From positions 2,666,001 to 2,730,000 of the forward strand of contig NZ_AP025305.1 of NCBI RefSeq assembly GCF_036492635.1: a stretch of DNA of 64,000 nucleotides, written 5' to 3'. The notes below the pieces were generated by a model. That model made no database searches and was not told the DNA's origin. It saw nothing but the letters and a program-made list of their open reading frames with translations. Both the position numbers and the translations under genes were made by a program. Of this stretch, positions 54,040-62,894 are shown piece after piece (within the stretch, counting starts at the first letter, position 1; each line of letters begins with the position of its first letter). This DNA is from Aureibacter tunicatorum. Its GTDB lineage: Bacteria; Bacteroidota; Bacteroidia; Cytophagales; Cyclobacteriaceae.

Positions 54040-55539
54040 ATGGCTAATTATTTTAATACATTACCGCTTAGAGAGCAGTTGAACCAATTGGGAATCTGCG
54101 AATTCATGTCAAAAGACGAGTTCAATGGTGTTGACGCTTTGTTAGGAAAAAAGATTGTAATTGTTGGTTGTGGAGCTCAAGGTTTAAACCAAGGTTTAAA
54201 CATGAGAGATTCTGGCCTTGACATCTCTTACGCTTTAAGACAAGCAGCTATCGATCAAAAAAGAGCTTCTTGGCAACAAGCTACTGACAACGGATTCAAC
54301 GTTGGTTCATTTGAGGAATTGATTCCATCAGCTGACTTGGTGATCAACTTGACACCGGACAAACAGCACACTCAAGTGGTAAACACTGTTATGCCATTGA
54401 TGAAAGAAGGAGCCGCGCTTTCCTACTCTCATGGTTTCAATATCGTGGAAGAAGGCATGCAAATCCGTGAAGATATCACTGTAATCATGGTTGCTCCAAA
54501 GTGCCCGGGTACTGAAGTAAGAGAAGAGTACAAAAGAGGGTTTGGTGTACCTACGTTAATTGCTGTTCACCCTGAAAACGATCCAGAAGGAAAAGGATGG
54601 GATTACGCTAAGGCTTACTGCGCAGCGACAGGTGGACACAGAGCTGGCGCTTTGAAATCATCTTTTGTAGCTGAAGTTAAGTCTGACCTTATGGGTGAGC
54701 AAACTATTCTTTGCGGATTGTTGCAAACAGGTTCTATCTTGTCATTCGACAAAATGGTAGAAAAAGGAATCGAGCCTGGATATGCTTCTAAATTAATCCA
54801 AAATGGTTGGGAAGTTATCACAGAAGCGCTTAAGCATGGTGGCATCACTGGTATGATGGATAGACTATCAAACCCTGCTAAAATCGAAGCATTCAATATA
54901 GCTGAAGAACTTAAAGGAATCATGCGTCCATTGTTCCAAAAGCACCAAGATGATATCATGGGAGGAGTATTCTCAAGCACGATGATGGAAGATTGGGCTA
55001 ATGATGACAAAAACCTTTTGACTTGGAGAGCCGCTACTGGAGAAACTAACTTCGAAAAAACTCCAGCTGCTGAAATCGAAATCGCTGAGCAAGAATACTT
55101 CGATAACGGTCTTTTGATGGTTTCTTTCGTTAAAGCGGGGGTTGAGCTTGCTTTCGAAACTATGACTGAAGCAGGAATCAAGGCTGAATCAGCTTATTAT
55201 GAGTCATTGCATGAAACTCCATTAATCGCCAACACAATCGCTAGAAAGAAATTATTTGAAATGAACAGAGTAATTTCTGATACTGCTGAGTACGGTTGCT
55301 ATTTATTCGATCATGCTTGCAAGCCTCTATTGGCGGATTTCATGACTAATGTTGAAACGAATATCATCGGTCGCAACTTCAATGAAGGCAGAGACAATGG
55401 TGTTGACAACCAAGAGTTGATCGCTGTTAACCAAGAGATTAGAAATCATTCAATCGAAGCTGTTGGATTCACATTGAGAGCTGCGATGACAGAAATGAAG
55501 TCTATCAATGTAGCTGAAAAAGAAGCTGCTCTAGTTTAA
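54040..55539 (+). CDS. ilvC: Ketol-acid reductoisomerase, class II
   Basis: IlvC performs the second common step of Val, Leu and Ile synthesis, isomerising and reducing acetolactate with NADPH and Mg2+. The 499-residue length and duplicated C-terminal domain identify the class II form. The cofactor site has [19 protein letters not shown] near 36-54 and [37 protein letters not shown] and the C-terminal [15 protein letters not shown] supply metal and substrate residues. It stands alone without other ilv or leu genes, and codons look tuned for high expression. Confidence 0.97.
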   Translation: MANYFNTLPLREQLNQLGICEFMSKDEFNGVDALLGKKIVIVGCGAQGLNQGLNMRDSGLDISYALRQAAIDQKRASWQQATDNGFNVGSFEELIPSADLVINLTPDKQHTQVVNTVMPLMKEGAALSYSHGFNIVEEGMQIREDITVIMVAPKCPGTEVREEYKRGFGVPTLIAVHPENDPEGKGWDYAKAYCAATGGHRAGALKSSFVAEVKSDLMGEQTILCGLLQTGSILSFDKMVEKGIEPGYASKLIQNGWEVITEALKHGGITGMMDRLSNPAKIEAFNIAEELKGIMRPLFQKHQDDIMGGVFSSTMMEDWANDDKNLLTWRAATGETNFEKTPAAEIEIAEQEYFDNGLLMVSFVKAGVELAFETMTEAGIKAESAYYESLHETPLIANTIARKKLFEMNRVISDTAEYGCYLFDHACKPLLADFMTNVETNIIGRNFNEGRDNGVDNQELIAVNQEIRNHSIEAVGFTLRAAMTEMKSINVAEKEAALV

Positions 55540-55572
55540 GAAATAATTGTTTAAATATATCGGTTTCAAAAG

Positions 55573-55600
55573 CTCCGGTCATAATGATCGGAGTTTTTTT
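55573..55600. terminator. Terminator between ilvC and the glycosyltransferase gene
   Basis: CTCCG-G-TCAT pairs with ATGA-T-CGGAG, with one mismatch, around a short loop and is followed by a run of seven T. It best fits ilvC; it also lies 31 bases past the convergent gene's stop. Confidence 0.82.
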
Positions 55601-55630
55601 ATCTCCACCCAACAAGATTTGCTCACACTT

Positions 55631-56704
55631 TTATATCATTTGCTCATTAATCCACTGAAGAACATTCTTCCTCCACTTCTCCTCTGAAAACTCGGTCTCA
55701 ACATATTCTCTGCATGACTTCCTATCCAAAGCATAAATTTGGTTATGAGCCTGGCATAATCCATCCACATCATTAACATGAATCAGAATTCCAATCTCCT
55801 CATGTCCTCCAAGAACAAATCTTGTTCCAGGGCTATCATATGCAATTACCGGCACTCCGCAAGCCAAGCTCTCCAACATGATTAAACCAAATGCTTCATT
55901 CCATTTTGGGGTAAAAATTGTAGCCTGTCCTTTTGATATTTCCTCGGAAAGCTCTTCAGAGGACAAATAACCTTTGTATTCAAAGATTTCGGAAGAGAAT
56001 CTCTCTTTCAACTTATTCCAATATGCTTCATCCTGCACTACGCCTGCTATTTTCAACTTGACATTATTTTTTTCAGCATATAGCAGTGCATCCTCCAAAC
56101 CTTTCTCAGGAGAAATTCTTCCAATCCAATTCACAAAGTTATCTGATACAGGCTCAAATTTCCTGAAACTCATATCTATGACACACCCTATTTCAAAAAT
56201 ATTATCAGTGTTCAATCCAGGAAAAGTTTTCATTTGTTCTTTATTAAGCATGCCTATGCTTCTTGGAAATTGATCTGAAATCTTCAATATCATTTCATTG
56301 ACATTTTTCAGATGAGAACAAAGACTAATGTAATGCAACACTGGACATTTGAAAATAAAAGAAGAATAGAGAGCCAACCAATCATAGGAAAAATTCAACA
56401 CCAAATCCGGCAAATCCTTATTAAGCTCCATAATGATATTTGACAATACTGAGCTTGTCGCAATTTTCTCATCATCAAAGGCTTTATATTGAACGTAATC
56501 TTCCAGTGATCCTTCAACAGTGACCGTTTTCGCATTAGCAGTAGTATGAGAGCCTGTGGGACAATAAATAACAACCTCATAACCTTCACTATTCAATAAA
56601 TCCGCAAACCTTTCGATCTCCCTTTCAACTCCTCCTCCTTTTCCACTACCAAGCATGGAAACCGCAGTAGAAATTATACTAATTCTTTTTTGAGATGCGC
56701 TCAT
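55631..56704 (-). CDS. GT4 family glycosyltransferase
   Basis: The 357-residue enzyme has the GT-B fold. The N-terminal half has GSGKGGGVEREIERFADLL and the C-terminal nucleotide-sugar half has NWIGRISPEKGLEDALLYAE, FTPKWNEAFGLIMLESLACG (the E-x7-E motif) and PVIAYDSPGTRFVLGG. It should move a sugar from a nucleotide donor to an unknown acceptor, perhaps a lipid or polysaccharide. ATG 56704 is preferred over the TTG before it. No other sugar-polymer genes are adjacent. Confidence 0.88.
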   Translation of the reverse strand: MSASQKRISIISTAVSMLGSGKGGGVEREIERFADLLNSEGYEVVIYCPTGSHTTANAKTVTVEGSLEDYVQYKAFDDEKIATSSVLSNIIMELNKDLPDLVLNFSYDWLALYSSFIFKCPVLHYISLCSHLKNVNEMILKISDQFPRSIGMLNKEQMKTFPGLNTDNIFEIGCVIDMSFRKFEPVSDNFVNWIGRISPEKGLEDALLYAEKNNVKLKIAGVVQDEAYWNKLKERFSSEIFEYKGYLSSEELSEEISKGQATIFTPKWNEAFGLIMLESLACGVPVIAYDSPGTRFVLGGHEEIGILIHVNDVDGLCQAHNQIYALDRKSCREYVETEFSEEKWRKNVLQWINEQMI

Positions 56705-56907
56705 CAATCATCCAATTATAAATGCAATCACATTAAGTTGATTCTTTCAACCCTTACTTAGCACTTTAACAAGACAATTTATAAATGGTTGGTATGCACA
56801 AGCATTTCAGAAGCTTTTCCAAAATTAAATCAATATTTTATTCCATTATCACAATCAAATAAAAAGTACAGCTACATTAATCAAACTATAAACTCTAAAA
56901 ACAAAAA

Positions 56908-56937
56908 AAGCCCTAAAATAAAATAATTTCAGGGCTT
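56908..56937 (-). terminator. Terminator after ppc
   Basis: AAGCCCT and AGGGCTT arms, extended by A/T pairs, lie just beyond the ppc stop. The A run at 56903 gives a T tail on the minus strand. Confidence 0.85.
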
Positions 56938-56958
56938 CAACTTTGTTATATCAATTTA

Positions 56959-59718
56959 TCAACCTGTGTTTCTCAATGCTCCAGCAATTGCGTTGATCAG
57001 AAGAAGAATCTCCTGCAATGTCTCCTCCGATCTTGGGTCTTCATTGGCAGTTTCATCTCTCCACTGTTTCAACAATTCAACCTGCCTATCGTTCAACAAG
57101 TTCAGCGCCTGCGCTCTCAGCTGATTCGAGTAATAATGATTTGGTCTTCTTTCTTCGATTGGTCTTTTGAATAAAATTCCCAGAATCTTTTCTGTCTTTT
57201 CCAATTCATTCTCAATCAATCCTAAAATTGAACTTTTCACTTCCTCGTCTTCAACCAAGCCTGCATACTTTTCAAATATTGACTTGTCTGTAGCAGCCAA
57301 ACTAGTATCGATATTCGTAAGAACATATCTCAATAATGGATCAAAATCCACTAACTCTCTGAACCTTTCAAACATCTCAGGCTTTTCATTCATGAATTCC
57401 TCTAGCGTCGAACCTACTCCATACCAACTTGTAATATTGAATCTTGATTGGTTCCAGCTAAACACCCAAGGAATAGCTCTCAAGTCATTCAATGTTCTTT
57501 TACCTGTTCTTCTCGCAGGCCTTGAACCAATCTTAGAATGCTCAATCGCATCAATTGGAGTAGCTTGGCTAAAGAACTTAATGAAATGCTCATGGTGAAT
57601 TAATTCTTGATAATGCTTTTGGCTCACATGAGACAAATACTCCATCACATCTTCCACCTCTTTCGTATGCTCTTCGCTATTTCCTAGGAGCGTATTAGTT
57701 GCCGTTCCCGCCATTAGCAATTCCAAATTGTAAGTGGCGTTCATGCGGTTAGCATATTTTTGAGCAATAGTCTCACCTTGCTCAGTCAATCTAATATCAT
57801 TTTGAAGAGCGCCTTCAGGCAATGACTTCATGAAATAATGCGTCGGACCAGCACCACGACTTATCGAACCTCCCTTGCCATGGAAAAATAAAATTCTAAC
57901 TCCATGCTTCTCACCAACTGCTGTCAGTTTTGCTTGAGTGCTATACAAGTTCCATTGGCTAGCCAATACTCCACCATCTTTGTTACTGTCACTATAGCCG
58001 ATCATCACCTGCTGCATAGGCTTGTCTTGGCCTTTAGTTCTCTTTTGGTACTTTAGGCTACGTTGAGTGAATGGATGAGACAAAAACGCGTCCAAAATCT
58101 CAGGACTTCTCTCCATATCGTCAATAGTCTCAAACAATGGAACTACCGGCATTCTACAAGCAAAACCATCTTCTTCCTGCACGAATAAACCTGCTTCTCT
58201 AGCTAGTATATACACTGAAAGCAAATCAGAAAGACTTCTTGTCATACTGATAATAAGCGAGCCTAAGCCTTTGGCAGAATACTTTTCAATGTAGTCTGTC
58301 AAGACTTTGTAACAATCCACAACTGCTTGAGCGTTTTGCTCCCTTTTCATCTTTCTATGCGTGAAAGGTCTAGCTGATGTCAACTCTCCATTAAGTATTG
58401 CCAATCTTTCCTCTTCCGAACCTTCGACAAATTTATCTCCCTCAAGTCCAGCCGCATTCATTAATTGCTGTATAGCCTTATCATGGAAATCTGAGTTTTG
58501 ACGAATATCCAAATGAGCTAAATGAAAACCAAATGTTTGGATAATTCTAATTGCCTCGTTTACATCCGCATAAGCGATTTCTTCCGCTCCATATTCAACA
58601 AGAGACTTTTGAAGGATATCCAAATCTCTAAGCAACTCATCCTCATTCTTGTAGCAATATGAGTAATCTTTCAACTTAGTCGCATGCTCTCTTTCGATAT
58701 CGATAGGCAACTTCATCAACAACAATCCGACAAACTGTCTGAAAGCCTCCCCTTTGTTTCTTTCTAATGCAACATGCGCGCTATCGCCAACTTGCTCAAT
58801 AATTTCATCAACTCTGGTCTTCAACAAATCAGGAGCTTTTTCAAGCTTTAAAACAAAGCTCAATTGCTTAACAAGTTTCATCAAAGAACGTCTAACAACA
58901 ATCAGAGCATTAAGTCTAAGTGTGCCGAGAGTTTCTTTAGTCACTTCAGCTGTAACAAACGGGTGTCCATCTCTATCACCGCCTACCCAGTTGCCAAAGC
59001 TATATTTTGGCAAATTCTCAGGCACTTTGATCAATGACTTGTCAAAACCATTGTACCTCCAAGCTTCATAAAATCTTCTATCCAAGATTTTAACCACATC
59101 TGGAAATACATTTTTCAAATAATGAACAATTCCTCTAAGCTCGTCCTTAAGGTTCGGCTTTTCTATGTAAATTTCTCCTGTTCTCCATATTCTATCGATC
59201 GCCAACTTGATATCTCTTCTCAAGTCCTCTCTCTCGATATCCGTATACATTCTGTTCTCACGCTTTACAAGCAACAAATAAAGCTCTCTGTGATGCTCAA
59301 GAATAGTCGCTCTCTTGGCTTCTGTCGGGTGAGCTGTAAGCACTGGTTCAACATGCGCTGACTTTACAGAATCGATGATTTGCTTGCCACTCAAGCCTTT
59401 TTCTTTGCAAAGCTTCAAGCTTTTTCCCCAAAGGCCATTGATAGTGTCCGAGCCATATTCGTCTTCACGCTTACGTCTGTGTTGCACAGCGCCGTTTTCT
59501 TCCACCATATTAAGTAGTTGGAAGACGATTGAGAATAATTGAATATGCTTATGATCCAATTCCAAAACATCCTTGTCAATTTCGTTGATCCAAGGGATGC
59601 ACTTAGCGAGTTCAGCCTCGCCGTTTTCTTCAAGAACTTCCTTGAAGCAAACCAGCAAATACTCTAAGTCAATGTATGGCTTTCCTAAGTTGGCCTGTGT
59701 CTTCGTCAGTTGATTCAT
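56959..59718 (-). CDS. ppc: Phosphoenolpyruvate carboxylase
   Basis: The 919-residue enzyme carboxylates PEP to oxaloacetate, refilling the TCA cycle. VEPVLTAHPTEAKRA holds the essential His. GNWVGGDRDGHPFVT, MIGYSDSNKDGG, LFFHGKGGSISRGAGPTH and the C-terminal RNTG are family hallmarks. Length is normal. It is monocistronic with its own terminator. A 17-base palindrome lies 86 bases upstream of the start. Confidence 0.97.
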   Translation of the reverse strand: MNQLTKTQANLGKPYIDLEYLLVCFKEVLEENGEAELAKCIPWINEIDKDVLELDHKHIQLFSIVFQLLNMVEENGAVQHRRKREDEYGSDTINGLWGKSLKLCKEKGLSGKQIIDSVKSAHVEPVLTAHPTEAKRATILEHHRELYLLLVKRENRMYTDIEREDLRRDIKLAIDRIWRTGEIYIEKPNLKDELRGIVHYLKNVFPDVVKILDRRFYEAWRYNGFDKSLIKVPENLPKYSFGNWVGGDRDGHPFVTAEVTKETLGTLRLNALIVVRRSLMKLVKQLSFVLKLEKAPDLLKTRVDEIIEQVGDSAHVALERNKGEAFRQFVGLLLMKLPIDIEREHATKLKDYSYCYKNEDELLRDLDILQKSLVEYGAEEIAYADVNEAIRIIQTFGFHLAHLDIRQNSDFHDKAIQQLMNAAGLEGDKFVEGSEEERLAILNGELTSARPFTHRKMKREQNAQAVVDCYKVLTDYIEKYSAKGLGSLIISMTRSLSDLLSVYILAREAGLFVQEEDGFACRMPVVPLFETIDDMERSPEILDAFLSHPFTQRSLKYQKRTKGQDKPMQQVMIGYSDSNKDGGVLASQWNLYSTQAKLTAVGEKHGVRILFFHGKGGSISRGAGPTHYFMKSLPEGALQNDIRLTEQGETIAQKYANRMNATYNLELLMAGTATNTLLGNSEEHTKEVEDVMEYLSHVSQKHYQELIHHEHFIKFFSQATPIDAIEHSKIGSRPARRTGKRTLNDLRAIPWVFSWNQSRFNITSWYGVGSTLEEFMNEKPEMFERFRELVDFDPLLRYVLTNIDTSLAATDKSIFEKYAGLVEDEEVKSSILGLIENELEKTEKILGILFKRPIEERRPNHYYSNQLRAQALNLLNDRQVELLKQWRDETANEDPRSEETLQEILLLINAIAGALRNTG

Positions 59719-59803
59719 AAAATATATTAATTGATATAAAAGTTTGCTTTATTATTCATTAACTAAAAGAATATGACTCCAATATGTTTTAATATCTGCC
59801 ACA

Positions 59804-59820
59804 TCATTACGAAGTAATGA
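59804..59820. promoter_or_regulatory. 17-base palindrome upstream of ppc
   Basis: TCATTAC-GAA-GTAATGA is a perfect inverted repeat with a three-base centre, the size of a dimeric regulator's site. It lies 86 bases before the ppc start. The cognate regulator is unknown. Confidence 0.4.
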
Positions 59821-60016
59821 CAAATAAAAAATCCATGTTTTCCGATCGAACACACAGCGAATTAAAAAATTTAAAACATCGCACTTGAAAAGCAACATAG
59901 ATACACGATACATATCCCAAAGCATTGCTTTCCCTTAAGCACTTGACAAAATTATACAATCAAATTAAAATAAAGTATGAGCCGTCATGTTTTAAACATG
60001 ATTCTCATCATAAAAA

Positions 60017-60039
60017 AACCCAATCGCAATGATTGGGTT
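60017..60039. terminator. Terminator after the DUF3127 gene
   Basis: AACCCAATC and GATTGGGTT form a perfect nine-pair stem with a five-base loop, with an A run on the left and an A/T tail on the right. It is 64 bases past the minus-strand stop. Confidence 0.82.
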
Positions 60040-60102
60040 AAAATTTTCCAAGAAATTAAAAAACTCTCACACTTCTTATTAAGAGCTCTCTATATTTAGT
60101 CT

Positions 60103-60501
60103 TTAAAAAGGCAATGAATCATCATCATTATCTTCAGTAATATTTATTGTCGGCGGCTCACTTGGAGGGGGAACATTTTGAAAAGGTTCAGATCCTCCTC
60201 CCATATTGTCTGGTTGTTGAGCTGCCACAGCCGTCACTCTCCACGCTTGCAAACTATTGAAGTAATTTGTTTGTCCTTGAGGATTAGTCCAAGCTCTACC
60301 TCTCAAATTGAACTCAACCATCACTTCGTCTCCAACTTTAAAATTATCCAAAACAGCGCAACTATCTTGTATAATTTCAAACTTTATATGTTGAGGATAT
60401 TGCGGATTGTCCATGTATTCTATGACAAACTCTCTTTTCTTAAATCTATCTGACACTTGTTGAGTGTCGAATATTACATTTAGTTTTCCTTGAATATTCA
60501 T
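60103..60501 (-). CDS. DUF3127 domain protein
   Basis: The 132-residue protein belongs to DUF3127, small OB-fold-like proteins common in Bacteroidota. Features are VSDRFKKREFVIEYMDNPQYP, GDEVMVEFNLRGRAW and NYFNSLQAWRV, with an acidic, Pro-rich tail ending in DDDDSLPF. That tail resembles the SSB C-terminal tail (DDDIPF) that recruits repair proteins, so a single-stranded-DNA-related role is possible. This is inference. It is a single gene with its own terminator. Confidence 0.88.
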   Translation of the reverse strand: MNIQGKLNVIFDTQQVSDRFKKREFVIEYMDNPQYPQHIKFEIIQDSCAVLDNFKVGDEVMVEFNLRGRAWTNPQGQTNYFNSLQAWRVTAVAAQQPDNMGGGSEPFQNVPPPSEPPTINITEDNDDDSLPF

Positions 60502-60604
60502 TCTCGAATTGCTTTATATTCTTTATCAGAAAACAAAACTATAAAATAGAAACAACTTATTAAAAGATCCTTAAAAATTACTTTTCAATAAAAGCCGTAC
60601 TTTT

Positions 60605-61651
60605 TTACTTTACAGTATAGGTAGTCTCAACATTCAAGCCAGGCTTCATTATGCTCAAGTCCGTAGTATCTTCAAAATAGATTCTCACAGGCACTCTTTG
60701 AACAATCTTCACAAAGTTTCCAGTGGTATTATTAGGCGGCAAAAATGAATATCGAGCTATAGCCGCAGGTCCCATTGAATTGATTGTTCCCCAAAAAGTT
60801 CTGGACGGGTAAGCATCAATCGAAATCTTTATTTTACCTCCTATTACAAGCTTATGAATCTTCGTTTCCTTATAATTAGCTGTCACCCAGATATTCTCGT
60901 CATCCACTACAGTAAACAATGTCTCTCCTCCTTTCATATATTGCCCTGTTCTGATTTTTACCTGAGAGATCGTCCCATCTATTGGAGAATAAATTTTTGT
61001 ATATGACAAGTTTCTAGCCGAAAGATCCACGTTTGATTTTAACTTGCTGACAGTTGAAATATTTTTCTCAATTTGTTCTTCATTTACTATGATTTCCACC
61101 TTTAGCTTTTCTATTTGCTCTTTAGCAATATCCAAAACTTCTCTTGATGAAACGAAAGCCGCTCTATATTTATCATACTCGCTAAGCGGAATAACACCTT
61201 CAGCATACAATTGCTCATTTTCACTATAATCTTGCATCGCTTTCTTGAATTGAGCTTGCTTAGCTCTGTATTCATGCTGAGCTTCTCTAAGCTGTATTTT
61301 TTTATTCACCAATTCATTTTCAGATATCTTTAACTGAATCCTTGCCTCATCATACTTCCCTTGATTGATCTCCAAAGCCAAAATATACGGTATCGAATCC
61401 AAGGTCGCCACCAATTGTCCAGCCACTACTTTTTCATTCTCCACCACATAGACTGAATCCAAAAAAGCCTCTACCCTAGCAATAACAGGAATAATATAAC
61501 CATCCACTTGCGCATCATTGGTTGTGACATGCTTTTGAAAATACACTGTCACATATGCGATTACGCCCAAAACAATAAGTATAACCACGCTAAATACCAA
61601 ATAATACTTTTTATTTGACTTTTTCTTAGCTTCGGCTTCTGAGTTCTCCAT
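60605..61651 (-). CDS. HlyD/EmrA-type membrane fusion protein
   Basis: The 348-residue periplasmic adaptor has an N-terminal membrane helix (about 15-37) after MENSEAEAKKK. A split lipoyl domain follows (VDGYIIPVIARVEAFLDSV and later YSPIDGTISQVKIRTGQYMKGG), with a long coiled-coil hairpin between (about 90-210). A beta-barrel ends in VQRVPVRIYFE. It should link an inner-membrane exporter to an outer-membrane channel. No EmrB-type MFS pump or TolC gene is adjacent, so it works with proteins coded elsewhere. ATG 61651 is preferred over an ATG 13 codons upstream. Confidence 0.9.
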   Translation of the reverse strand: MENSEAEAKKKSNKKYYLVFSVVILIVLGVIAYVTVYFQKHVTTNDAQVDGYIIPVIARVEAFLDSVYVVENEKVVAGQLVATLDSIPYILALEINQGKYDEARIQLKISENELVNKKIQLREAQHEYRAKQAQFKKAMQDYSENEQLYAEGVIPLSEYDKYRAAFVSSREVLDIAKEQIEKLKVEIIVNEEQIEKNISTVSKLKSNVDLSARNLSYTKIYSPIDGTISQVKIRTGQYMKGGETLFTVVDDENIWVTANYKETKIHKLVIGGKIKISIDAYPSRTFWGTINSMGPAAIARYSFLPPNNTTGNFVKIVQRVPVRIYFEDTTDLSIMKPGLNVETTYTVK

Positions 61652-61961
61652 ATGAATCAATAAATATAACTTCTCAATGCTCAGAATCATTTATTGCAAA
61701 TGGTGTGCAAAATTTCGAAACCCTCTTAATAATAATACTATTTTAAAAGATTATTCAGATTTAAAAAACGCATAAAAAAATAAAGCGGAAGGACTCCGCT
61801 TTATTTATTCAGATAGAAATTGTAAAAACCTAGCTCAAAAAACTATGATTAACCTTTGATTTTAAAAAGCCAAAAATTTAGCATTCTTGTATATATAAAG
61901 AACTGTAAATCAACGATTTTATTGTCTACCTTCTCACACATTCACTCAAATATTCTCAATA
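61652..61961. other. 310-base intergenic region
   Basis: No gene is seen between the adaptor and the slyD-like gene. It holds the slyD terminator at 61778-61806 and presumably the adaptor's promoter to its left. Confidence 0.6.
61778..61806 (-). terminator. Terminator downstream of the slyD-like gene
   Basis: AAATAAAGCGGA and TCCGCTTTATTT form a perfect 12-pair stem with a five-base loop. An A run at 61774 becomes a T tail on the minus strand. It lies 155 bases after the stop. Confidence 0.82.
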
Positions 61962-62480
61962 TTAATGATGATGTCCGCCTGGCCCATGCACATGTCCGTG
62001 AGCAACCTCTTCCTCATCAGCCTCTCTGATTTCTAGAATTTTCCCAACAAATCTCAAATCATATCCCGCCAAAGGATGATTAAAATCCATCTTCACTCTC
62101 AACTGCTCGACTTTTACAACTTCAGCCAATAATTGATTTCCTTTCTCATCAGACATCGGTATTACTTTACCTTTCACCAATAAGCTTTTATTCAACTTTC
62201 CATCCACCTTAAAAGTGGACTTTGGTATCCACTCCATTTTTTCTTCATCATAGTCTCCATATGCTTCATCATAGGGAATTTCGAAATTGAAAGCATCTCC
62301 TTTTCCCATTCCGATCACCTTCTCTTCAAAAGCAGGCAATACACTTTGCACACCATACAAATACACCAAAGGCTTTTCCTCTGTTCTTGATTCATATTTA
62401 ACGAATTCGCCATCTCCATTATCAACAAACAAATCGTAACTTATCGTCAAAACCGAATACTTATTCTTCTCTACCTTCAT
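61962..62480 (-). CDS. SlyD-like FKBP peptidyl-prolyl isomerase
   Basis: The 172-residue cis-trans isomerase and chaperone has a split FKBP domain (YLYGVQSVLPAFEEKVIGMGKG near 45-66, then a late VKMDFNHPLAGYDLRFVGKI) around an inserted flap. The tail HGHVHGPGGHHH is a metal-binding His-rich end as in SlyD. It helps fold proteins or deliver nickel. A terminator-like hairpin sits 14 bases upstream of the start codon, which makes its transcription unusual. Confidence 0.9.
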   Translation of the reverse strand: MKVEKNKYSVLTISYDLFVDNGDGEFVKYESRTEEKPLVYLYGVQSVLPAFEEKVIGMGKGDAFNFEIPYDEAYGDYDEEKMEWIPKSTFKVDGKLNKSLLVKGKVIPMSDEKGNQLLAEVVKVEQLRVKMDFNHPLAGYDLRFVGKILEIREADEEEVAHGHVHGPGGHHH

Positions 62481-62493
62481 ATTTTATAAATAA

Positions 62494-62522
62494 AAAAGGC
62501 TTCAATTAAATTGAAACCTTTT
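62494..62522 (-). terminator. Terminator-like hairpin between csp and slyD
   Basis: AAAAGG-C-TTCAAT pairs with ATTGAA-A-CCTTTT around TAA. On the minus strand it is followed by TTTTTT, then the slyD start only 14 bases from the hairpin. It would end the cold-shock transcript or act as a slyD attenuator. Confidence 0.78.
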
Positions 62523-62612
62523 GATATTAATGATATAATTTCTTTCGCAAATTTACTGCTTTAATCCCACTATAAATATTCTAGTGACGAAAAAGTTAAC
62601 AAATTCGCTTTC

Positions 62613-62807
62613 TTAAGAGTCAAGTCTGACTCTTACGGCATTCAAGCCTTTTCTTCCTTCTTCCAATTCAAAGACTATCGGATCTTTAGCTTTGACTTCA
62701 TCAATCAATCCTGTAACATGCACAAAGTATTCCTTACCTGTTTGAGCATCAATAACGAAACCATAACCTTTTTCGTCATTAAAAAATTTAACTGTACCTT
62801 TATTCAT
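62613..62807 (-). CDS. Cold-shock domain protein
   Basis: The 64-residue protein is a CspA-type OB-fold RNA chaperone. GTVKFFNDEKGYGFV holds RNP1 (KGYGFV) and KEYFVHVTGL is the RNP2-like strand. It binds single-stranded RNA and DNA and melts structures. It is slightly unusual in having a Tyr-rich RNP2 rather than DIFVH. It is upstream of the slyD-like gene on the same strand, with a terminator between. Confidence 0.94.
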   Translation of the reverse strand: MNKGTVKFFNDEKGYGFVIDAQTGKEYFVHVTGLIDEVKAKDPIVFELEEGRKGLNAVRVRLDS

Positions 62808-62894
62808 TGTAATATTTAAAATTATATTGTATAGACAAAGGAAAAATAATTTCCGAGATTATCCACTAAATAGCGCAAAAAAATAAAATTATTT

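Larger units (their letters stand above)
59719..60102. other. 384-base intergenic region upstream of ppc
   Basis: No gene is seen. It contains the palindrome at 59804-59820, a second small palindrome CATGTTT-T-AAACATG at 59986-60000, and a terminator at 60017-60039. The ppc promoter must lie in the left part. Confidence 0.6.

Noticed and set aside
59986-60000. CATGTTTTAAACATG as an attachment or insertion site
   Set aside because: It is a single short palindrome with no repeat copy, integrase or boundary change nearby.
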